Source: Reyranella sp. (GTDB taxonomy: Bacteria; Pseudomonadota; Alphaproteobacteria; Reyranellales; Reyranellaceae). From it: a DNA stretch of 41,456 nt. The stretch is taken from contig JALHMO010000047.1 in NCBI GenBank assembly GCA_022844015.1, positions 1 through 41,456 of the forward strand, written 5' to 3'. The position numbers and the translations under genes were made by a program. Each line of letters begins with the position of its first letter. The first letter of the stretch is position 1. Shown piece by piece: positions 10,697-18,377 of this stretch. Below the pieces are notes generated by a model. It worked only from the letters and a program-made list of their open reading frames with translations. It did not search any database and was not told the origin of the DNA.

Positions 10697-12604
10697 ATGA
10701 AGCGACGCGACCTCACCAGAGCCCTCTTCTTCTCCCTGCTGTGCAGGCCGGCCTCGGCGAGCGAGCCGCCGGCGCCGCAGGAAGTCCCCCTGTTCGCCGA
10801 GCAGGTGAGATCGGGCGCCTTGCCGCCGGTCGGCAAGCGCCTTCCCGCCAAGCCGCGGGTGATCAGGGCCTTTGCCGGCGACGACGGGCCGGGTCATCCG
10901 GGCGGTCAGCTCAACATGCTGGTCGCCGGTACGCGCGATACGCGCCTGATGACGGTCTACAGCTACACGCGGCTGATCGTCCACGACGCCGAGTTCAAGC
11001 TGCATCCCGACATCCTCGAGAGCTACCAGGTCAAAGACGGCCGCGAGTTCACCTTCGAGCTGCGCGCCGGCCACAGATGGTCCGACGGGCATCCCTTCAC
11101 CACCGAGGATTTCCGCTTCTACTGGGAGGACGTCGCCAACAACCGGGAGCTCTCGCCGTCGGGTCCGCCGACCGAGCTGCTGGTCGGCGGCAAGCCGCCC
11201 CGCGTCGAGATCGTCGACGAGCGCACCATCAGGTACGTCTGGGACGAGCCCAACCCCTACTTCATCGCGAGCCAGGCACGGGCCGCCCCGCTCTTCCTGT
11301 TCCGGCCGGCGCACTATCTCAAGAAGTTCCACGCCCGGTACAGGCCGGAAGAGGAGATCGTGAAGGCGGCCCGGGGCTCAGAGCAGGGCGGACGCTGGGT
11401 CGCGGTCTTCCGCCGGCTCGATGCGATGTTCGCCAACGACAATGTCGACCTGCCGTCGCTCAACCCGTGGGTTCTCGCCACGTCCCCGCCGGCCGACCGC
11501 TTCGTGTTCGTGCGCAATCCCTACTTCCATCGGATCGACGAGAAGGGGCAGCAGCTTCCCTACGTCGATCGCGTGATCTTCACGCTGGCGGCGACCAACC
11601 TGATACCCGCCAAGGCGGGCCTCGGCGAAGCCGACCTGCAGCCGCGCTACCTCAACCTGCGCGACTACACCTTCCTGCGGCTGAGCGCGAAGACGTCGGG
11701 CGCCGCCGTGCGGCTGTGGGTCTCCGGCTCGGGCTCGCAGCTTGCCCTCTATCCCAACCTCAACACCAGGGACGCGACGTGGCGAAAGCTGTTCCGCGAC
11801 GTCCGGTTCCGCCGGGCGCTGTCGCTCGCCATCGATCGCGAGGAGCTGAACCAAGTCGTCTATATCGGCCTGGCCAAGCCTTCCAACAACACCATCATGG
11901 AGCAGTCCCCGCTGTTCAAGCGCGAGTACGCAACCCGCTGGGCGCAATTCGATCGCGCGCTCGCCGACAGGCTGCTCGACGAGGCCGGGCTCGACCGGCG
12001 CGACCGGCGCGGCCTGCGCCTGCTCGCCGACGGCAGGCCCGCCACCATCATCGTCGAGCATGCCAGCGAGGAGAGCGAGGACGCCGACGCCTTGCAGCTC
12101 ATTGCCGAGCACTGGAGCCGGGTCGGCATCAAGCTGCTGTCCAAGCCGCAGACGCGCGAGAACTTCCGCCTGCGCACGTTCGCCGGCCAGTCGCTGATGA
12201 CGGCCTATGCCGGCGTGGTGACGGCCGTGCCGACCGCCGACACCAGCCCCAGGGAGTTCGCGCCGACGACGCAAGGCGGCCTGCAGTGGCCGCAATGGGG
12301 CCTCTACGTCGAGTCCGGCGGCCAGCGCGGCGAGACGTGCGACCTCGCGGCGGCCTGCAGGCTGCTCGACCACGTCCGGGAGTGGGAAACTGCGACCAGC
12401 GAGGCAGGGCGGCGCACGGCCTGGGATAGCATCCTCGAGCTCAACGCCGACCAGGTGTTCTCCATCGGCACGGTCAACGGCATCCTCCAGCCCATCGTCG
12501 TCGGCGCCAAGGTTCGCAACGTGCCCAAGGACGGCTACTACGCCTGGGATCCGGGGGGTTATATCGGGCTCTACCAGCCGGATACGTTCTGGATCACGCG
12601 GTGA
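10697..12604 (+). CDS. ABC transporter substrate-binding protein, family 5 (peptide/dipeptide type)
   Basis: 635 residues. This is a periplasmic ligand-binding protein of the DppA/OppA class. A short signal-like N-terminus (MKRRDLTRALFFSLLCRPASASE) precedes the lobes. Family landmarks include TRLMTVYSYTRLIVHD, the block SYQVKDGREFTFELRAGHRWSDGHPFTTEDFRFYW (given here only as its key features: a Phe-Glu-Leu strand, then W-S-D-G-xP-F-T-x-E-D), and FRRALSLAIDREELNQVVYIGLA. It is larger than typical 500-540-residue members. No permease or ATPase gene is adjacent, so it must share a transporter encoded elsewhere or act alone. Substrate unknown. Two related noncoding repeats flank the gene. Confidence 0.88.
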   Translation: MKRRDLTRALFFSLLCRPASASEPPAPQEVPLFAEQVRSGALPPVGKRLPAKPRVIRAFAGDDGPGHPGGQLNMLVAGTRDTRLMTVYSYTRLIVHDAEFKLHPDILESYQVKDGREFTFELRAGHRWSDGHPFTTEDFRFYWEDVANNRELSPSGPPTELLVGGKPPRVEIVDERTIRYVWDEPNPYFIASQARAAPLFLFRPAHYLKKFHARYRPEEEIVKAARGSEQGGRWVAVFRRLDAMFANDNVDLPSLNPWVLATSPPADRFVFVRNPYFHRIDEKGQQLPYVDRVIFTLAATNLIPAKAGLGEADLQPRYLNLRDYTFLRLSAKTSGAAVRLWVSGSGSQLALYPNLNTRDATWRKLFRDVRFRRALSLAIDREELNQVVYIGLAKPSNNTIMEQSPLFKREYATRWAQFDRALADRLLDEAGLDRRDRRGLRLLADGRPATIIVEHASEESEDADALQLIAEHWSRVGIKLLSKPQTRENFRLRTFAGQSLMTAYAGVVTAVPTADTSPREFAPTTQGGLQWPQWGLYVESGGQRGETCDLAAACRLLDHVREWETATSEAGRRTAWDSILELNADQVFSIGTVNGILQPIVVGAKVRNVPKDGYYAWDPGGYIGLYQPDTFWITR

Positions 12605-12658
12605 GGGTTCGGAGCGCCCGCTTCAACGTCTGTCGTCGACAGGCCGTTCGCGGTGAAA

Positions 12659-12722
12659 TAGAAGAATTTCCCGGTCGCTAATAGGCTTTTTTCCTTTGCC
12701 CCAATAGCAGATTTTCCGCGTG
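12659..12722 (+). repeat. dispersed noncoding repeat, copy B
   Basis: Related to 10109-10170 (see copy A). It lies about 55 nt after the stop of the solute-binding-protein gene. The rest of the gap, 12605-12857, holds no gene I can support. Confidence 0.6.
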
Positions 12723-12857
12723 ATGTAGAACTATGGACATCGTACCCGGGCACATCGCGGCAAAGGTCGCGGCGACCCTGCAGACGACGCGCGTCAGCCA
12801 CAGCCTGGGCCCGGACGGCGTCGGGCGCCCGCAAGGAGATTCGCTCGCCATCGTCAT

Positions 12858-14201
12858 TCAAGCTGCCGATGCGTCGAGTTCCTCATCAGAATCGACTCGT
12901 TCAATTCTCCCGTGGTTCTTGAGTAGCGTGTCAATGGTCATTGGCGACACCATGAAACGATCCGCAACGTCCTGTTGATTTTCCGGCGAATAGTCACCGT
13001 TCAACATTTCGTCGACTGCCTCGAACGGACTCAGCAGCTCGGCCGCAAACGAACGCTGCGCCTTCTGGCGATAGGTATAGGCCCGCGTGGCTGGATGAAG
13101 CGCTCCAGACGGATGCAGCAAGCGATCACCGACAAGCCTGGCGAGATCGAAGCGACGGCCGGCGACCCACTTGGATCGAAGAACGATCTTGGACCTGGCT
13201 GCGCCGGGCCGAGCGTCGAGCGCAAAGGACAGGCTTGCGCTTCTGTCCGGCCCCCCGGTCAGCGCTGCCTGTTCGACGCCGGCCATGCGCGCGAGTTGCC
13301 TATCGTCGATCGGTGTCGCGTCCAATCGTTCCTGCCGCCGCAAAGCCTGTGCCGCCGCGGCCCCAAGCTTCCAGGCTGCGACGTCGGCTGTTCGCCTCAG
13401 CGCCACTTCGCCTTCCAGCTTCACGGCATCCCGTACCGACGCATCGAACCCCTTTGCCCCCGCCATCTGATCGAAAGCCTGCGCCGTCAGCAAATCACGC
13501 TCCGTCTCCTGTGCCTGGGCGCGCTCGGCCGCCACCTCTTCGATCGCCGTTTCGCCCAGGCGGACCGCATCTCCGATCAGGGACTCCACGGTGTCGTCGT
13601 CCCCGGAATCCGCGTCGCGTCCCATCAGGGCCTCGAGCCGTCGCCTCCTCGCAAGCTCGGGATCTCGGCGCTCGACGAGGACATCGCGCCAAACCCGATC
13701 GAGATTGGTGTCGCCCACGCCTTCGGCGCGCAGTCGGCCGATGATGCGAGGGATGAAAGTGTCCAGCGTCCCCTCGAAGAGCGTCGACGGGACAATCGTC
13801 GGCGGACCGCCGACATAACGGAAGGGCCTGGCATCAGGCCGGTGCGACGGCTTCGACATGATCGCCGTCCTGACGCCGTCCGACCATATATCGATGTTGG
13901 GCCAGACATACCCCTCCCCGATAGACGACATGGCATGCGCGATCGACCAATCGGGCGCCGAGGACCGGGGTTCCCAGCGCAGCCGCCACCAGTTCCAGGC
14001 CAGCCACTCGGCGAGGTGATAGCCCGAAGCGAGGGGACCGGGCCGATAGCCGTTCAAGAAATAGTCGAATCCTTCCGTCAGCGAGGCGTGCGCGGTCCTG
14101 AGCGTCAGGAGGCCGAATGCCGCTCGCTCCTCTGGCGCGCCATCATCGAGCCGCTCGGGCGCGAGACTCAGGTCGAGGGCGATCGACACCGTCGCCTCCA
14201 C
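12858..14201 (-). CDS. ImmA/IrrE-like protein with a degenerate metal-binding motif
   Basis: 447 residues, GTG start overlapping the upstream gene by 34 nt. The N-terminal 120 residues are Trp-rich (AEWLAWNWWRLRWEPR). A charged helical middle (about 180-260) follows. Residues 349-435 follow the ImmA/IrrE metallopeptidase pattern: a FDLARLVGDRLLHP segment, then RSFAAELLSPFEAV and DVADRFMVSPMTIDTLLKNHG. Where active members have HExxH, this one has RLVGD, so all three zinc-site residues are lost. The protein is probably not a peptidase and may act as a sensor or scaffold. ImmA/IrrE proteins normally cleave or sense regulators in phage, ICE and stress systems. The pairing with a small unknown protein suggests a two-gene cassette. 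The family call rests on pattern only. Confidence 0.6.
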   Translation of the reverse strand: MEATVSIALDLSLAPERLDDGAPEERAAFGLLTLRTAHASLTEGFDYFLNGYRPGPLASGYHLAEWLAWNWWRLRWEPRSSAPDWSIAHAMSSIGEGYVWPNIDIWSDGVRTAIMSKPSHRPDARPFRYVGGPPTIVPSTLFEGTLDTFIPRIIGRLRAEGVGDTNLDRVWRDVLVERRDPELARRRRLEALMGRDADSGDDDTVESLIGDAVRLGETAIEEVAAERAQAQETERDLLTAQAFDQMAGAKGFDASVRDAVKLEGEVALRRTADVAAWKLGAAAAQALRRQERLDATPIDDRQLARMAGVEQAALTGGPDRSASLSFALDARPGAARSKIVLRSKWVAGRRFDLARLVGDRLLHPSGALHPATRAYTYRQKAQRSFAAELLSPFEAVDEMLNGDYSPENQQDVADRFMVSPMTIDTLLKNHGRIERVDSDEELDASAA

Positions 14202-14620
14202 TCTTCGATCACATGACGGCGCATCGCCCGGTCGTCGTCGCTGAGGCGATAGCCGTGATAGGCGTGTTCGTGGTCAGACTTGGTCTTGGCTTCATATACC
14301 TCGCCGAACTCGTCGACCGCCCAGACGTACTTGGGAGCGCCGCCTTCCTCGAACCTGCTGACCATGCCGAGCGCGATGCCTTGCCTGAAGAGCGAGCCGG
14401 CCTCCGACAACTGAACCGGCCGCAGGTCGTCGCAAGGCGACTTCGAGGGCCGCGGGTTATGGCTGGGCACGAATCCATAGTCTCCGGGCCTGAGCTTGTG
14501 GTTGGCGCTCCCGACGTACTGCAAACGGTCCATCAGCTCCGTCCGCGCTTTGCAAGACAGGAAATCCAGCGGCGCAATCCTGCGATCAGGTCGATTTCCT
14601 TCACGTTTCCTCGTCGCCAT
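14168..14620 (-). CDS. small conserved-looking protein paired with the ImmA/IrrE-like gene
   Basis: 150 residues from the ATG at 14620; an in-frame GTG at 14635 would add five. It has no signal peptide or membrane segment. It is basic at the N-terminus (MATRKREGNRPDRR). It contains LQYVGSANHKLRPGDYGF, a Cys-Asp (PCDD) spot, and an aromatic C-terminal module (PKYVWAVDEFGEVYEAKTK) with a His-rich stretch (DHEHAYHGY). I recognise no named family. Its stop lies inside the next gene (34-nt overlap), so translation is probably coupled and the two proteins probably work together. Confidence 0.6.
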   Translation of the reverse strand: MATRKREGNRPDRRIAPLDFLSCKARTELMDRLQYVGSANHKLRPGDYGFVPSHNPRPSKSPCDDLRPVQLSEAGSLFRQGIALGMVSRFEEGGAPKYVWAVDEFGEVYEAKTKSDHEHAYHGYRLSDDDRAMRRHVIEEWRRRCRSPST

Positions 14621-14783
14621 GGATTCCCGGCCCACTATGGATAAACTCTACTATTGCCGCCGACGGCACAGGCGACGCTTGGCGACCTAACGGCAAATGC
14701 CCCTTCATGGCAAGCGCACTGCGGAACGTCGAGTTACGCCGATTTTGGTCGCAGCCTCTGGTCCAATGGACTAGGAGAAGGAG

Positions 14784-15080
14784 ATGGGCAAGGTAGCGAG
14801 GGGCATTCGGCAGGGTCTCGAGGAAGCGGTGGCCTATTCCAAGGGCCAAGCCGATCCCAAGGCGTATCGCGTCCACGTCCCTACTACGATCGACGTGAAG
14901 GCGATCCGCGCCAGGCTCGGCATGACGCAGGAGGAGTTCGCAGCCCGCTTCGGCTTCAGCGTCAACACGCTGCGCCATTGGGAGCAGGGCTTGCGCCAGC
15001 CGGAAGGTCCGACCCGAGCCTACCTCCTGGTCATCGACCGAGCGCCCAAGGCTGTGCAGAAGGCGTTGCAGGCGGCGTAG
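14784..15080 (+). CDS. HTH-type antitoxin/regulator (NadS/HigA-like), toxin missing
   Basis: 98 residues. A strong AGGAGAAGGAG lies just before the ATG. The N-terminal part (RQGLEEAVAYSKGQADPKAYRVHVP) followed by an XRE-type HTH (MTQEEFAARFGFSVNTLRHWEQGLRQPEGP) is the usual architecture of antitoxins paired with a small RelE-type toxin encoded immediately upstream. Here only about 90 nt separate it from the start of the divergent gene at 14620, too short for a toxin, and the next gene downstream is res. It is therefore an orphan antitoxin or has been recruited as a local regulator of the neighbouring restriction locus. Confidence 0.85.
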   Translation: MGKVARGIRQGLEEAVAYSKGQADPKAYRVHVPTTIDVKAIRARLGMTQEEFAARFGFSVNTLRHWEQGLRQPEGPTRAYLLVIDRAPKAVQKALQAA

Positions 15081-15307
15081 AGGCGGACCTCGAGACGATC
15101 GCTCCCAAGTCTCAAAGCACCTGCGGCGCGTCTACGGAAACTGGAAGGATATGGCCCTTGGGGTGGTGCGCTACCGAGTAACGTCAGGCCCCGCATTTCT
15201 CTGTCCGCATTCAACGGCATTCCAACGTCAGGGTATTTCTACCGCGCGTTGCTCATGGCTTGTGCTAGCCTTCGCCCCAAGAGCATGCACAGCGATCTCC
15301 GACTCAC

Positions 15308-18300
15308 GTGACGACCTCGAACCCCTTCTTCGACCACCCGATCCTGAACTCGCCGTACGCGCCACCCACGCGGCACTGGGAGCTCGACGACGCGGGCCAG
15401 CCGACGCAGGCGATCCTCGAGCGGCGGCGGCCGGCGCAGTTCATCTCGCCCATCCCCAAGCCCAAGAAGCACAAGGCCAAGGGCAACCAGCAGGGCTTCG
15501 TGTTCGACGAGGGCAAGGGGCTCTCGACCGAGACGCAGCAATACGACGTCACGGCCGTCATCAACGAGGTGCGCGGCCATGTCGAGAGCTGGCGCGACCT
15601 GCCCAATCCCAACCAGTGGCAGGTCACGCCGGAAACCGCCCGCCTGCTGCAGCACTGACGCAAGCATGCGTTCACCAGCGTGCGTCCCTTCTTCTGCCAG
15701 GTCGAAGCGGTCGAGACCGCGATCTGGCTCACCGAGGTCGCCCCGCACTCGCGCGCCGGCCGGCGGCTGCTCGACCGCCTCGCCTCGGCGAACCAGGAAG
15801 CCAATCCCCAACTGATGAGGCTGGCCCTCAAGCTCGCCACCGGCGCCGGCAAGACCACCGTCATGGCGATGCTGATCGCCTGGCAGACCGTCAACGCCGT
15901 CCGCCATTCCGGCAGCAAGACCTTCACGCGCGGCTTCCTGGTCTGCACGCCCGGCCTCACCATCAAGGATCGCCTGCGCGTCCTGCAGCCCAACGATCCG
16001 GACAGCTACTACGCGAGCCGCGAGATCGTGCCGCAGGACATGCTGCCCGAGCTGAACAAGGCGATCATCGTCATCACCAACTACCACGCCTTCCAGCGCC
16101 GCGAGCGCCTCGATCTCTCCAAGGGCGGCCGCCTGCTCCTGCAGGGCCGCACCGGCGAGGAGCTGGAGACGAAGGAGACCGAAGGCCAGATGCTGCAGCG
16201 GGTCATGCCCGAGCTGATGGGCCTGAAGAGCATCCTGGCGCTGAACGACGAGGCGCATCACTGCTACCGCGAGAGGCCGGCCGAGGACGACGACGAGGAG
16301 CTGAAGGGCGACGACCGCAAGGAAGCCGAGAAGGCCAACGAGGCGGCGCGCCTCTGGATTTCCGGCCTCGAAGCGGTCAACCGCAAGCTGGGCCTGAGCC
16401 GCGTAATCGACCTGTCGGCGACGCCGTTCTTCCTGCGCGGGTCGGGCTATGCCGAGGGCACGCTCTTCCCCTGGACCATGAGCGACTTCGCCCTGATGGA
16501 CGCCATCGAATGCGGCATCGTCAAGCTGCCGCGCGTTCCGGTCGCCGAGAACATTCCCGGCGCCGAGATGCCGATGTACCGGAACCTGTGGGAGCACATC
16601 CGCAAGGACATGCCGCGGAAGGGCCGCGGCCAGGGCGGCGAGCTGGACCCGCTGAAGCTGCCGGCCCGCCTGCAGACCGCGCTGCAGGCGCTCTACGGCC
16701 ACTACGAGAAGACCTTCGAGCTGTGGAAGGCGAAGGGCATCGGCGTCCCGCCCTGCTTCATCATCGTTTGCCAGAACACGGCCATCTCCAAGCTGGTCTA
16801 CGACTTCGTCTCGGGCTTCCACCGCCAGCAGGACGACGGCACGACGCGGCTGGAGAATGGCCGCCTCGCGCTATTCCGCAATTTCGACGAGACGACCGGC
16901 AATCCCCTGCCCCGTCCCAACACGCTGCTGATCGACAGCGAGCAGCTAGAGGCGGGCGACGCGCTCGATCCGCAGTTCCGGACGATGGCGGCCGACGAGA
17001 TCGAGCGGTTCCGCAGCGACATCGTCAGCCGGACCGGCGATCGGCAAGCCGCCGACTCGATCACCGACCAGGATCTGTTGCGCGAGGTGATGAACACGGT
17101 CGGCAAGCGCGACCGGCTGGGCGCCGACATCCGCTGCGTCGTCTCGGTGGCGATGCTGACCGAGGGCTGGGACGCCAACACGGTGACCCACATCCTCGGC
17201 ATTCGCGCCTTCGGCACGCAGCTCCTGTGCGAGCAGGTGATCGGCCGCGCGCTGCGCCGGCAGTCCTACGAGCTGAACGACGAGAAGCTGTTCGACGTCG
17301 AGTATGCCGACATCTTCGGCATCCCCTTCGACTTCACGGCCAAGCCGGTCGTGGCTCCCCCGCAGCCGCCGCGCGAGACGGTGCTGGTACGCGCCGTCAG
17401 CCCGGAGCGCGACCCGCTCGAGATCCGATTCCCGCGGGTCGAAGGCTATCGCGTCGAGCTGCCCGAGGAGAGGCTGACCGCCGCCTTCAACGACGACTCC
17501 GTCCTGGAGCTTTCGCCCGACCTGGTCGGGCCGTCGATCACGCAGAGCGCCGGCATCATCGGCCAGAGCGCGACCATGAACCTCGCCCATCTGGGCGACG
17601 TCCGGCCGTCGACCCTGCTGTTCAACCTCACGCAGCGGCTGCTCTACACCAAGTGGCGCGATCCGGGCGAGGAGCCCAAGCTGCACCTGTTCGGCCAGCT
17701 CAAGCGGATCACGCGCGAATGGCTCGACACCTGCCTCATCTGCAAGGGCGGCACCTACCCGGCGCAGCTCCTGTACCAGGACCTGGCCGACATGGCCTGC
17801 AACCGCATTACCGCCGCCATCACCGCGAAATTAATCGGCGAGAAGCCGGTCAAGGCCCTGCTCGATCCCTACAACCCGACCGGCAGCACGCGCCACGTGC
17901 GCTTCAACACCTCGCGCCCGACCCTGTGGGAGACCAGCGCACTACACTGCCACGTCAACTGGACGGTGTGCGACAGCGACTGGGAGGCCGAGTTCTGCCG
18001 CGTCGCCGAGGCACATCCGAAGGTGCTGGCCTACGTGAAGAACCAGGGCATGAGCTTCGAGGTGCCGTATCGCTACGGCTCCGAGATTCGCCGCTACCGG
18101 CCCGACTTCATCGTCCGCATCGACGACGGCCACGGCCCCGGGAATCCGCTCAACCTTGTCGCCGAGGTCAAGGGCTACCGGCGCGAGGATGCCAAGGAAA
18201 AGAAATCGACCATGGAGACCTACTGGGTGCCGGGCGTGAACCACATCGGCGGGTACGGCCGCTGGGCCTTCGCGGAGTTCACCGACGTCTACGTGATCGC

Positions 18301-18376
18301 CGACGAGCTGAAGGTGAAGGTGCAGGCCGAGTTCGACAAGGTCATCGAGTCCGCTGCGGCGGGCGGAGCGAAGTGA
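15308..18376 (+). pseudogene. type III restriction endonuclease Res subunit, interrupted by an in-frame TGA
   Basis: The frame encodes 1022 residues from a GTG at 15308, but codon 117 is TGA (15656-15658), in the context RLLQH-stop-RKHAF. The same frame stays open to 18376, and protein similarity clearly continues across it; one base change from TGG (Trp) would explain it. Downstream, a SF2 helicase core shows Walker A TGAGKT (about 178-183), DEAH (314-317), SATP (370-373) and EGWDAN (about 619) with QVIGRALRR. The C-terminal nuclease has a PD-ExK site: D933 in RYRPDFIV, then E953 and K955 in AEVKGYR. Res needs Mod to cut DNA. Unless the TGA is read through or translation restarts near 15680, where an in-frame GTG gives an 898-residue product, restriction is lost. 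It overlaps nothing but lies 1 nt before mod. Confidence 0.9.
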
Positions 18377-18377
18377 T

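Noticed and set aside
15239..16822. 527-codon open frame on the minus strand over res
   Set aside because: Composition is that of a reverse-strand shadow and no motif is present.
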